Source of the DNA: Bog-532 sp963720945
GTDB lineage: Bacteria > Actinomycetota > Actinomycetes > Streptosporangiales > Streptosporangiaceae
Reading direction: 5' to 3'
DNA length: 64,000 nt
Assembly (NCBI GenBank): GCA_963720945.1
Contig: CAVRHH010000030.1
Span: 186,001-250,000 of the forward strand
A program made the position numbers and the translations under genes. Positions 1-9,073 of this stretch are shown here, in pieces (position 1 is the stretch's first letter; every line of letters begins with the position of its first letter). The notes under the pieces were generated by a model. The model was not told the origin of the DNA. It made no database searches and saw nothing but the letters and a program-made list of their open reading frames with translations.

Positions 1-2397
1 CAGCACGGCACGTTCTTCCTGTCCGAGACCGATGATGGCGACACGAGGCTGCGGCTCATCGCCGGCTACGGGCTGCGCGCCGACAAGGAGGCGCCGCTGC
101 AGTACCGGCTCGGCCAGTCGCTGATCGGCCAGGTGGCCAAGAGCAAGCGGTCCATCGTCGTGGCCGACCTGCCGCAGGGCTACGTCAAAATCAGCTCCGG
201 ACTCGGCGAGGCTTCGCCGTCGAACCTCGCCGTGCTCCCGATCCTGTTCGAGGACCAGGTGCTGGGCGTCATCGAGCTGGCCTCGTTCACGGCCTTCACC
301 CCGGTGCAGACAGACTTCCTGGAGCAGCTCACCGAGACCCTCGGCGTCAACGTCAACACGATCGTGGCCAACTCCCGGACCGACACGCTGCTGAACGAGT
401 CCCAGCGGCTGACCGCCGAGCTCCAGGCCCGTTCGGTCGAGTTGCAGGCTCAGCAGGACGAACTGCAGCGATCCAACGCCGAACTGGAGGACAAGGCGGA
501 ACTGCTGGCCCGGCAGAACAGTGACATCGAGACGAAGAACGCCGAGATCGAGCAGGCCCGCCAGGAGATCGAGGAGCGGGCCCAGCAGCTCGCGCTGGCC
601 TCGAAGTACAAGTCACAGTTCCTGGCCAATATGTCGCACGAGCTGCGCACACCGCTGAACAGCCTGCTGATCCTGGCCCGCCTGCTTGCGCAGAACCCGG
701 GCCGGAACCTCACCGCCAAGCAGGTCGAGTACGCCAACGTCATCCATTCGGCCGGGTCGGACCTGCTGCAGCTGATCAACGACATCCTGGACCTGTCCAA
801 GGTCGAGGCGGGCCGGATGGACATCAACCCGGAACGCTTCGCGCTGCGCGCGCTGCTGGAGGACATGCAGGCTACGTTCCAGCCGCTGACCGCGGAAAAG
901 GGCCTGACCTTCGCGATCGGCCCCGCCGCCGACGCGCCGGCGGAGATGTTCACCGACCGGCAGCGGCTGCGCCAGGTGCTCGGCAACCTGCTGTCCAACG
1001 CGGTCAAGTTCACCTCCAGTGGCCGCGTGGTGCTGCGGGTCGGCCCGAGCGGGATGACCGCCCCGGACGGCAGCCCGATGGTGGAGTTCTCCGTCACCGA
1101 CACCGGTATCGGCATCGCCCCGGAGAACCTGCAGACGATTTTCGGCGCCTTCCAGCAGGGGGACGGCACCCTCAGCCGCCGCTACGGCGGTACCGGGCTG
1201 GGGCTGTCGATCGCCCGCGAGGTCGCCGCGCTGCTCGGCGGGGACATTATGGCTGACAGCACGCTGGGCCGGGGCAGCACGTTCACCCTGCACGTCCCGC
1301 GGTCGCTGCCGGGTGCGCTGGAGCCGGAGGACAGCGGCACGGACCCGGACACCGCGAGCACTCACGCCAGCAATGGCGCCGCCCCCGCCCCGCCCGCCAC
1401 GGCGCCCGCCGGGCCGGCGCGGACCGCCGCCCAGGAAGCTGCCGCCCGGGAAGCCGGCGCCCGGGAAACCTCGGTACGGGGAACCGCCGCCGGGCATGCG
1501 GAGAACGGCCATGGCGGCCCCTCCGGGCAGGCCAGGGGCACCCTGGCCCCGGCCCAGCATCGCGTGCTCGTGCTGGAGAACGCCCGCGGCGGCCTGCTCA
1601 CCCTGCTCGCCTACAGCGCCGCCTCCGACCTGGCTGACCTGCACGCGCCGGTGCGGGTGCAGACGGTCGTCAGCCCGGAGGAGGCCATCACGGCGCTGCG
1701 TTCGGCGCTGCACCGGTGCGTCGTCCTCGACCTGGGCCTGCCCGACGCGTCGGCGTTCGCGTTCCTCGAGCAACTGCAGGACGAGCCGGGACTGGCCGGC
1801 CTGCCGGTGCTCGCGCACGCCCGGGACAAGCTCGACAGCGCTCAGGCCCGGCTGGCCCGGCTGCGGTTCGCGAACCGCTCGCTGGAGCTGCTGCCCTCCC
1901 TGGATGAGCTGCGCGAGCGGATCACCGTGCACCTGTCGGCCCTGCCCCGGGACCAGGTACGGGCCGCCCCCGGGACGGCCGGGAAGCCGGTCCCGCCGGA
2001 ACGCCGGCACGAGGCCCTGAGCGGCAGGAAGGTCCTGGTCATCGACGACGACGCGCGTAACGTCTTCGCGATCACCAGCTCACTGGAGCCGCACGGGATC
2101 ACGGTGCTGTGCGCGCCGGACGGCCGCCAGGGCATCAGCGTCCTGCAGGCCAACGAGGGCGTCGATCTCATTCTGATGGACGTGATGATGCCCGAGATGG
2201 ACGGCTACGCGACGATGGCGGCGATCCGCGAGATGCCCCGCTTCGCCGGCCTGCCCATCATCGCGGTGACCGCGCGGGCCATGCAGGGCGACCGGGAGAA
2301 GAGCCTCGACGCGGGCGCCAGCGACTACGTGACCAAGCCGGTCGACACCGAGGAACTCCTGACCTGCATGGAACACTGGCTGACCGGCCGCGGATAG
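1..2397 (+). CDS. Hybrid sensor histidine kinase (GAF, HisKA, HATPase, two receiver domains), 5' partial
   Basis: The reading frame is open from base 1, so the gene starts upstream; 798 codons are visible. In order: the end of a GAF sensor domain (about residues 1-125), a long Gln/Glu-rich coiled coil (about 130-205), a HisKA dimerisation helix with the phospho-accepting His in SHELRTPLN, and a HATPase domain with an N box (NLLSNAVKF) and G boxes (DTGIGIAPE, GGTGLGLSI). An Ala/Gly/Pro-rich linker follows, then a weak receiver-like domain (VVLDLGLPD) and a canonical C-terminal receiver (ILMDVMMPEMDG with the acceptor Asp, and VTKPV with the conserved Lys). Expected to be a cytoplasmic phosphorelay kinase; the signal is unknown. 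No response regulator lies next to it on the visible side. Confidence 0.93.
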   Translation, partial: QHGTFFLSETDDGDTRLRLIAGYGLRADKEAPLQYRLGQSLIGQVAKSKRSIVVADLPQGYVKISSGLGEASPSNLAVLPILFEDQVLGVIELASFTAFTPVQTDFLEQLTETLGVNVNTIVANSRTDTLLNESQRLTAELQARSVELQAQQDELQRSNAELEDKAELLARQNSDIETKNAEIEQARQEIEERAQQLALASKYKSQFLANMSHELRTPLNSLLILARLLAQNPGRNLTAKQVEYANVIHSAGSDLLQLINDILDLSKVEAGRMDINPERFALRALLEDMQATFQPLTAEKGLTFAIGPAADAPAEMFTDRQRLRQVLGNLLSNAVKFTSSGRVVLRVGPSGMTAPDGSPMVEFSVTDTGIGIAPENLQTIFGAFQQGDGTLSRRYGGTGLGLSIAREVAALLGGDIMADSTLGRGSTFTLHVPRSLPGALEPEDSGTDPDTASTHASNGAAPAPPATAPAGPARTAAQEAAAREAGARETSVRGTAAGHAENGHGGPSGQARGTLAPAQHRVLVLENARGGLLTLLAYSAASDLADLHAPVRVQTVVSPEEAITALRSALHRCVVLDLGLPDASAFAFLEQLQDEPGLAGLPVLAHARDKLDSAQARLARLRFANRSLELLPSLDELRERITVHLSALPRDQVRAAPGTAGKPVPPERRHEALSGRKVLVIDDDARNVFAITSSLEPHGITVLCAPDGRQGISVLQANEGVDLILMDVMMPEMDGYATMAAIREMPRFAGLPIIAVTARAMQGDREKSLDAGASDYVTKPVDTEELLTCMEHWLTGRG

Positions 2398-2503
2398 CTC
2401 TCCGGCCCGCTCCCCGGGATCATGCTCCCGAACGGGACTGACCTCAGTCCGCCCCACCCCGTGGTTCCGCCCGATCGGGGGCCGGACCGCCCACCCCGTG
2501 GCG

Positions 2504-3291
2504 TCAGCTCTCCGCCGGCGGCACCGTGCTTGGCGTCCGCGTCACGTGGTGTCCCGCCTCCCGGGCGATCTGGCCGAACGCCACCGCGTCATGGATGGCC
2601 GCCCCGCCCGGGTCGTTGTTGAAGTAGACGTACACGTCCTGCTCGCCGGCCCACTCCGCGGACAGCCGCTGCTCCCAGGCCCGCAGCTCGGCGCGGCGGT
2701 ACCGGGGCCACGGCTGCGCCGTCCCCTCGTGCAGCCGCAGGTACCCCCAGCCGGCGGTGCGCCACAGTGGCCCGGTCGGCGACCCGCCCCGGTCCGCCCA
2801 CACCAGTGCCGCCTCCCGGCCGGCCAGGACCCGCCGCATCTCATCCGTCCAGCAGGACTCGTGCCGCATTTCCACCGCGATCCGCAACCCGGCCGGCCCA
2901 GCCGGCGGAATTCGGCCAGCGCCTCGTCCAGCAGCCCCGGATCGCCCTGCCACGTCGGCGGCAGTTGCAGCAGGACCGGCCCCAGCGTGGTCCCCAGCCC
3001 GGCCGCCGCACCCAGCAGCCGGCCCACCGGCTCGGCCGGGTCCTTCAGCCGCCGGATGTGCGTCAGGTACCGGCTGGCCTTGACCGCCATCACGAACCCC
3101 GCCGGGGTCCGCTCCGCCCACGCCGCGAACGTCTCCCGCGCCGGCAGCCGGTAGAACGCGTTGTTGTTCTCCACGGTGCCGAACTGGCCCGCGTAGAACT
3201 CCAGCCACCGCCGTTGCGGGACACCCGGCGGGTACAGCACCCCCCGCCAGTCCCGGTACTGCCACCCCGACGTCCCGATCAGCCACGCCAT
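2504..3291 (-). pseudogene. DUF72 (YecE-like) protein, frameshifted
   Basis: The N-terminal part reads MAWLIGTSGWQYRDWRGVLYP, which is the start of DUF72 family proteins, and continues in frame to about base 2905. The rest of the family sequence (LRIAVEMRHESCW, VYVYFNNDPGGAAIHDA) lies in another frame ending at 2504. The switch falls in a GGCCGGCCGGG run near 2890-2900, where one base appears to be missing. Total length of about 262 codons matches the family (240-270 residues). The function of DUF72 is unknown. Either a recent inactivation or a sequencing/assembly error in a GC run; an otherwise perfect sequence on both sides favours a recent change or error. Confidence 0.8.
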
Positions 3292-3346
3292 GGCCCCCCA
3301 CTCTAGAGAAGGGCCGCTCCTGCGGCGTCGCCCCGGCTCCGGGGTG

Positions 3347-3943
3347 TCAGGCCCTCGTGGGCGTCCGCTCGAAGATGTAGTAGATGGCGACCAGGGCGGT
3401 GATGAGCACCGCGGCCGGGGCGCTGATGAACGCGACGCCGAAGGCCACCAGATAGGGCAGCTGGCCGACGTAGAACCGGGCGCGGACGCTCGTCCGGGCC
3501 GCCGCGGGAACGGGCTGGTGCATCCGCTCGTCCTCGTGCAGCGCCCACTCCAGCAGGCCCACGAAGGACAGGCTCATCAGCTCGAACGTGCCCGCGTACA
3601 GCGCCGCCGCGACGTGCGCGTCCTGGCCGCCCGCGGTCAGGTAGGTCGCCATGGTCGCGGTGGCGAACGGGATGGCCACGATGATCAGCAGCAGCACCAG
3701 GTTGGCGAACAGCAGGGTCCGGTTCACGACTCTGATGTTCGCGATCAGCTGATGATGGTTGACCCAGATGATCCCGATCGTGAAGAAGCTGATCACGTAC
3801 GCCACGAACGACGGCCAGTGGTGCCCGAGCTGGTGCAGCAGGGTCCCGTGGCCGGGCCCCTCGACGGTCAGGTCCAGGGCCAGCAGCGTGATGGCCACGG
3901 CGAACACGCCGTCGCTGAACGATTCGAGCCGCCCACGATTCAC
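3347..3943 (-). CDS. TMEM175/DUF1211-family membrane protein (putative K+ channel)
   Basis: 198 residues starting at a GTG (3943) preceded by AGGGG at good spacing. The N-terminus carries the signature of the bacterial TMEM175 family, RLESFSDGVFAVAITLL, with the FSDGVFA motif that lines the pore in characterised homologues. About six hydrophobic segments follow. Known family members form potassium-selective channels without the classical selectivity filter; K+ transport by this protein is inferred from the family. It stands alone, transcribed away from the small membrane gene at 4096. Confidence 0.85.
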   Translation of the reverse strand: MNRGRLESFSDGVFAVAITLLALDLTVEGPGHGTLLHQLGHHWPSFVAYVISFFTIGIIWVNHHQLIANIRVVNRTLLFANLVLLLIIVAIPFATATMATYLTAGGQDAHVAAALYAGTFELMSLSFVGLLEWALHEDERMHQPVPAAARTSVRARFYVGQLPYLVAFGVAFISAPAAVLITALVAIYYIFERTPTRA

Positions 3944-4095
3944 TGCTGCCGCCCCTCGTGGCCAGAGAGTCGCTGGAAGACCAAAGGTAACGGGGAATGA
4001 GCCGTCCGGCGGTCCCGCGATGACCTATAGCCCTACGCCAGGAGCGCAATTCCCGGCAGGCTAACTGTCGCCCAGGCAGGCCCAGGGAGGCACTG

Positions 4096-4317
4096 ATGGA
4101 TAGCTTCACCCGGCTGATAACGGCCGGCCCGCTGTTCTTCGTCAGCGCGTGGCTGCTGATGATCTTCGCGGGCATCGTCGGCAGTGACGTGGGCATCCGC
4201 CCGTTCGGCTACCTCACGTCCATGGTCGCGACGATCGGGCTATGGCTCGTCATGGCCCCCGCCATCGGCGCCGTCGCCCACACCAGTAGCGGCAAGAAAA
4301 CCCGCGCGAAGTCGTAG
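4096..4317 (+). CDS. Small two-helix membrane protein, unknown function
   Basis: 73 residues with a strong ribosome binding site (GGGAGG, 5 bases before ATG). Two hydrophobic stretches (about residues 8-30 and 38-62) are separated by a short polar turn, and the C-terminus is basic (GKKTRAKS). It reads like a genuine small inner-membrane protein rather than a chance frame: codon bias is normal for the window and both neighbours leave the space free. No family recognised. Confidence 0.6.
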   Translation: MDSFTRLITAGPLFFVSAWLLMIFAGIVGSDVGIRPFGYLTSMVATIGLWLVMAPAIGAVAHTSSGKKTRAKS

Positions 4318-4338
4318 CCCCCGCCCGCCGGTGCGGGA

Positions 4339-5733
4339 CTACTCTCCCGGCAGGGCCTGATCGGCCGGGACCACCGGAGCGGGCTGGTCCTGGCTGGTCA
4401 CGTACTGGCTGAGCAGGTAGTCCCGGGTCGGCGGGAGGGCCGGGAAGGAAGCTGGCCGCCCCGGGGGGACGTTCAGCGTCCGGGTCAGGTCGCCGCACGT
4501 CTGGCGGCGCCACGCGCTGATGTTCGGCTCCGGCACGCCGAACACCTCCTCCATGAACCGGAGCACGGAGGTGTGGTCGTAGACCTCGCTGGACACCCAG
4601 CCCCCCACGCTGAGCGGGGAGATCACGATCATCGGCACCCGGAACCCGAGCCCGATCGGCAGCCCGCCGACGAATTCGTCCGCGGTCCCGGCCGGCGGCA
4701 CCGGCGGCGGCACGTGGTCGAACAGCCCGTCGTTCTCGTCGTAGTTGAGGAAGAAGACGGTCTTCTCCCATACCTTCGGGCTGGCGGCCAGGGCTTCCAG
4801 GATCTTGCTGATGAACACCGCCCCCGCGGCCGGCAGGTAGGCGGGGTGCTCGCAGGTCGCAGCGGGCCCGATGATCCAGGAGACCTGTGGCAGCGTGCCG
4901 TCGCGCACGTCGGCTGCGAAGGCCTCCACCAGGTCCGGCGCGAGCGCCATCCCGCGCTGCCACAGCGGCGAGCCATGCGGCGCCTCCTGGTACTGCCGGA
5001 ACCAGGCCAGCGGGTTGTCGTCGTAGTTGTCGGCCTGCTGGTAGTTCCGCCAGGGGATGCCCGCGGCCTGCAGCCGCTCCGGGTATGTGGTCCAGGTGTA
5101 AGGCGGGGTCTCGGAGTTGTCGATCACCGGGCCGCCGTTTTTCCCGGCCGGGTCGATCATGCCGGTCCACGCCTGCAGCCGGTTCGGGTTCGTCGGCCCG
5201 AACACCGAGCAGTGGTACCCGTCGCAGATCGTGAAGGCCTCGGCCAGGGCGTAGTGGAACGGCAGGTCCGCGCGCGTGTAGTAGCCCATGGTCAGCGGGC
5301 CGTCGGTGTCCCCGTCGGCGGCGCGGTGCGCGGGCAGCCAGTTGTCCATGGCCCCGCCGTTCCACGAGTCGTGCTGCGCCTCCCAGGCGTGTGACAGTTC
5401 CGCGACCGCGGCGGCGCTGGTGGTCGCGGTGTCCAGGTGGAACGGCAGCTCGTAGCCCTGCGGGTTCTTCGGGTCCGGCTGGTACCAGACCGGCCGGCCG
5501 CCCGGCATCGTGAGCACGTCCGTGTCGCCGAACCCGCGCACCCCCGGCAGGCTGCCGAAGTAATGGTCGAACGACCGGTTCTCCTGCATGAGCACGACCA
5601 CGTGCTCGATCTGCGACAGCGACCCGGGCTTGTCGCTCGCGTTCGCGACCGCCCGCCGCAGCATCGGCGGCAGGACGCTGGCCGCGGCCGCCGCGCCGGG
5701 GGCCGCGCCGGCGAACCGGTGCCGGGGTTCCAC
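4339..5733 (-). CDS. Secreted phosphoesterase, phospholipase C / acid phosphatase family
   Basis: 464 residues from a GTG at 5733 with GGAGAG five bases upstream; an ATG further upstream (5853) has no such site. The mature part begins IEHVVVLMQENRSFDHYFG, the hallmark metal-binding N-terminus of the PF04185 phosphoesterase family, with further family motifs (FGPTNPNRLQAWTG, FLNYDENDGLFDHVPPP, GFRVPMIVISP). The N-terminal leader looks like a Tat signal with an Ala-rich core and a possible cleavage zone near AVANA, but the twin arginine is RHRF instead of RR. Substrate could be a phospholipid or another phosphate ester. It probably acts outside the membrane; two small membrane-protein genes lie just beyond its 3' end but no functional link is visible. 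Confidence 0.88.
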   Translation of the reverse strand: MEPRHRFAGAAPGAAAAASVLPPMLRRAVANASDKPGSLSQIEHVVVLMQENRSFDHYFGSLPGVRGFGDTDVLTMPGGRPVWYQPDPKNPQGYELPFHLDTATTSAAAVAELSHAWEAQHDSWNGGAMDNWLPAHRAADGDTDGPLTMGYYTRADLPFHYALAEAFTICDGYHCSVFGPTNPNRLQAWTGMIDPAGKNGGPVIDNSETPPYTWTTYPERLQAAGIPWRNYQQADNYDDNPLAWFRQYQEAPHGSPLWQRGMALAPDLVEAFAADVRDGTLPQVSWIIGPAATCEHPAYLPAAGAVFISKILEALAASPKVWEKTVFFLNYDENDGLFDHVPPPVPPAGTADEFVGGLPIGLGFRVPMIVISPLSVGGWVSSEVYDHTSVLRFMEEVFGVPEPNISAWRRQTCGDLTRTLNVPPGRPASFPALPPTRDYLLSQYVTSQDQPAPVVPADQALPGE

Positions 5734-6060
5734 AGCTGCTCTCCGCTCTGCCGGGCGTGGCCCGGTGCGCGGGCCTGGCGGCCTCATCGTCCGCAGAACG
5801 GGCGAACCTGTGGGGTTCCGTGCGGGAAAGCCGGGTGACCGCCAGCTGAACATCTGACCCGGCTTGATGCGCGGGTGATTTTTCTTACCCGAACGGGACT
5901 TTGTGTGCCGCCTGTACTGGCTTTCCGCCTGCCGTCACCACGACAAAGCGTTGCATAACCGTTGCAACGGAAGGTCCCGGCCGGTAGAGTCTGACTTTCG
6001 GCTGGGCCCGCGGTAACCCCGGGCCCGGCGACGGCGACGGGCGTAGCGACGGAGTATCAC
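5734..6060. other. Intergenic region, divergent promoters
   Basis: This 327-base gap separates two divergently transcribed genes. I see a plausible promoter for the STAS gene (listed separately) and an inverted repeat CGTTGCA/TGCAACG at about 5949-5969 overlapping its -35 region. No open frame here looks coding. Confidence 0.5.
5962..5990 (+). promoter_or_regulatory. Candidate sigma70-type promoter for the STAS gene
   Basis: TTGCAA at 5962-5967 and TAGAGT at 5985-5990 are separated by 17 bases, close to the vegetative consensus. A start near 5997 would leave a leader of about 64 bases. The -35 box lies inside a CGTTGCA/TGCAACG inverted repeat, which could bind a repressor; that part is inference. 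Confidence 0.4.
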
Positions 6061-6498
6061 GTGGGCGGCACTTTCCCGGGCGAATGCGCGCCGGTACGCG
6101 CGGCGCCGCTGGAGCCCGCCAGGCCACTGGAGCCCGCCAGGCCACTGGAGGCAGGCGCAGCGCTGGAACCCGCGGCGCGGGACGGTTTCCGCCGCGTCGC
6201 CTTCGCCGTCGATCTCGACTTTGGCCGTGTCGGCGCGATGACCAGCGTCATCCGGAACACCCTCCGCTGGCACGCGCCCCATGCGCTTCAGGTCGACCTG
6301 AGCCGGGTGGGTTACCTGGACTGTGCCGGGATCTCGGGCCTGCTCGCGTGCCAGGCCGAGGCCGCCGCCATCGGCTGCCGCCTGACCGTGAGCCACCCCC
6401 GGCCGATCGTGGCGCGGATCCTGCGCCTCACCGGCACCCTGGACGCGCTGTGCGGCGGGAGCGCTGGCGCGCGCGGCGCGTCAGAAGCTGGTCACTGA
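6061..6498 (+). CDS. STAS-domain protein (anti-sigma factor antagonist-like)
   Basis: 145 residues from a GTG with CGGAG six bases before it. After an Ala/Pro/Glu-rich N-terminal stretch containing two and a half copies of PLEPAR (from a direct DNA repeat at about 6109-6150), the STAS fold begins near residue 45. The segment VDLSRVGYLDCAGISGLLA matches the region around the phosphorylatable Ser of SpoIIAA-like antagonists, but the usual DSSG is DCAG, so the phospho-site Ser is not in its normal place. Family members bind anti-sigma kinases in partner-switching cascades. No kinase is adjacent; the SpoIIE-type phosphatase at 56502 is a possible but unlinked partner. Confidence 0.8.
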   Translation: MGGTFPGECAPVRAAPLEPARPLEPARPLEAGAALEPAARDGFRRVAFAVDLDFGRVGAMTSVIRNTLRWHAPHALQVDLSRVGYLDCAGISGLLACQAEAAAIGCRLTVSHPRPIVARILRLTGTLDALCGGSAGARGASEAGH

Positions 6499-6606
6499 CA
6501 CGCCGAGCAGTTCCCGCACGGCCGCCCCGAACAGCTCGGTGTGCAGGTCCACGTCCTGGTCCGTGGTCGCCGGGCACATCAGCGCCATGTTGTGGAACGG
6601 CGTCAG
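6481..6606 (-). pseudogene. C-terminal remnant of a class III aminotransferase
   Basis: Just after the stop of the xanthine dehydrogenase gene, a different frame reads LTPFHNMALMCPATT followed by a DVDLHTELF-type helix and ends at 6481. This resembles the last 40 residues of glutamate-1-semialdehyde aminotransferase-like enzymes. No start or N-terminal part is present. The fragment abuts and slightly overlaps the dehydrogenase stop and the opposite-strand STAS gene, so a deletion has joined the two sequences. Confidence 0.5.
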
Positions 6607-9073
6607 GTGCCGGTGATGTGCTCGGGGCGGACGGGGACCCGGGTCAGCGGGCGGCCGGTAGCGGCGCGGATCGCGGCCACGATGGCCGGGGTGGAGGAGA
6701 TCGTGGGCGGTTCGCCGGCGCCGCGCAGCCCGTACGGCGCGTGCGGGTCTGGGTACTCCAGGATGGCCAGCCGCATCGGCGGCATGTCCAGGATGGTCGG
6801 GATGAGGTAATCGGTGAACGACGGGTTGCGGATCTTCCCCTCGGCGACCTGGACCTCCTCCATCAGCGCGAGGCCCAGGCCCTGCGCGGAGCCGCCGTGG
6901 ATCTGGCCCTCCACCGCCTGCGGGTTGATCGCCTTGCCGACGTCCTGCGCGCAGTCCAGCGCGACCACCTTGACCAGGCCGAGCTCGGTGTCCACGTCCA
7001 CCACCGCGCGGTGCGCCGCGAACGCGTACTGGACGTGCGCGAAGCCCTGCCCGGTCTCCGGGTCGAGCGGGAACGTGGGCCGGTGCCGCCATTCCACGGT
7101 CTCCTCGATGACCTCGCCGCCCAGTACGGCGGCCAGGCTGGCCAGCGGCTCCCCGGAAGCGGCGCACACCATCCCGCCGGCCAGGCGCAGCCCCGGGCCG
7201 GCCCCAGCCGTTGCTGAGCCAGCGCCAGTACGCGCATCCGGACCCGCCCGCAGGCGGCCTGGACCGCGCCGCCGGTCACGTAGGTCTGCCGGGATGCCGA
7301 GGATGAGCCGGCGCTGCCGACCCCGGTGTCCTTCGGCTGCACGACAACGCGGTCGCAGCCCAGCTCGGTCCGGGCGATCTGCGCCTCCACGGTGACCAGG
7401 CCCTGGCCCACCTCGGCGGCCGCGGTGTGCACGGTGACCAGCGGCTCGTCGCCGGCGATCTCCAGCCGCACCCGGGCGGTGGCGTAGTCGTCGAAGCCCT
7501 CGGAGAAGCCGACGTTCTTGTAACCCACCGCGTACCCGACACCACGCCGGACGCCCTCTCCGTGCGTCGTGTTCGACACCCCTCCCGGCAAGTCCCGCAG
7601 GTCAGGGGCGACCTGGACGGCAGTCCGTTCGGTATCCCGGCCATCTGACCGGCCGGCACTATTCATCCCGCCAGAACCACTCACAACGCTGGCACCACCC
7701 ATATCACCCGCACTGCCAGCATCACCGGCACCGGCGGGCGGCAGCGGCATGTCCCGTACGGTGCGGAGCAGTTCCGCGACCGGCGCGGGGCTGTCGATGG
7801 TCTGGCCCGTCGGCACCCGGGAGCCCTCGGTCATGGCGTTCCGCACCCGGAACTCCACCGGGTCCAGGCCGAGCGCCGCCGCGCACCGGTCCATCTGTGA
7901 CTCGCACGCGAACCCCGTCTGCACGGCGCCGAACCCGCGCATCGCCCCGCACGGCGGGTTGTTGGTGTAGACCCCGTAGCAGTCCATTGACGCGTTCGGC
8001 ACCACGTACGGGCCGAAGCCCATCGTCCCGCCGTTGCCCACCACCGCGGCGGTGCTCGACGCGTACGCCCCGCCGTCGAAGTACACCTCGGCCTTCACGT
8101 ACACCAGGAGACCGTCGGCGCTGACCCCGTGCTCGTACCGCATCGTGGCCGGATGCCGGTGCACGTGGCCGAAGAACGACTCCTCCCGGGAGTAGACCAT
8201 TTTCACCGGCTTGCCGGTGTGCCGGGCCAGCAGGCAGGCGTGCACGTGCATGGACAGGTCCTCGCGCCCGCCGAACGCGCCGCCCACCCCGGCCAGCGTC
8301 AGCCGGACCCGTTCCGGCGGCAGCGCCAGCGCCTGGCAGATCTGCCGCTGGTCGGCGTGCAGCCACTGGGTCGCGACGAACAGGTCGACCCCGCCGTCCC
8401 CGGCCGGTACGGCGAGCCCCGACTCCGGCCCCAGGAAGGCCTGGTCCTGCATGCCGACCTCGTAGTCGCCGGTGATCACGACATCGGCCCGCTCCGCCGG
8501 ATCCCCGGTGCGCAGCTTCAGGTGGCGCACCACGTTGCCGCCCGGGTGCAGCCACCGGGCGCCGTCCGCCAGCGCCGCGCGGGCGCTGGTAACCGGGGCC
8601 AGCACCTCGTAGTCCACGGCGATGCGCGCGGCGGCCCGGCGGGCGATCTCCGGGTGGTCGGCGGCGACCACGGCGACCGGCTCGCCCTGGTAGCGCACCA
8701 CGTCCTCGGCCAGCACCGGCTGGTCGGCGAACTCCAGCCCGTACCGGTTCGCGCCCGGCACGTCCGCGTGGGTCAGCACCGCGTGCACCCCGGGGGTGGC
8801 CAGCGCCGGCCCGATATTTACCGAACGGACCCGGGCGCAGGGATGCGGACTGCGGAGCGTCACGCCCCAGAGCATCCCCTCCATCCACAGATCGGAGGAG
8901 TAAGCGAATTCGCCGGTGGTCTTGGCCACGCCATCCGGGCGGCGGGCGGAGACCCCGATGACGTCGCGTGCGGGCGCGGCGGGCCCGGCGGGCCCGGCGG
9001 GGGTGGTGTGCGGCGGGGCCACCGGCTGGGTGGTTCGCGTGACGGCCGGCCGGGACGCAGCGCGGCTGCTCAT
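6603..9073 (-). pseudogene. Xanthine dehydrogenase, molybdenum-binding large subunit, frameshifted
   Basis: The ATG at 9073 overlaps the stop of the Fe-S subunit (ATGA). The main frame carries family signatures: GGAFGGREDLSMHVH (molybdopterin site), EVGQGLVTVEAQIA and GVGSAGSSSASRQTY. Near 7195-7210 the frame breaks in GGGGCCGGCCCGGGG; the last 200 residues, including the catalytic Glu motif GLRGAGEPPT, continue in another frame to 6603. Total length of about 823 codons fits the family. One missing base (or two extra) restores the reading frame. The enzyme hydroxylates hypoxanthine and xanthine to urate. If the frameshift is real the operon makes no active xanthine dehydrogenase; if it is a sequencing error the gene is intact. 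Confidence 0.88.

Noticed and set aside
613..2010. Long minus-strand frame (465 codons) opposite the histidine kinase
   Set aside because: It is the mirror of a strongly coding high-GC gene; composition is Arg/Gly/Gln-rich with no domain, while the plus strand carries clear kinase motifs.
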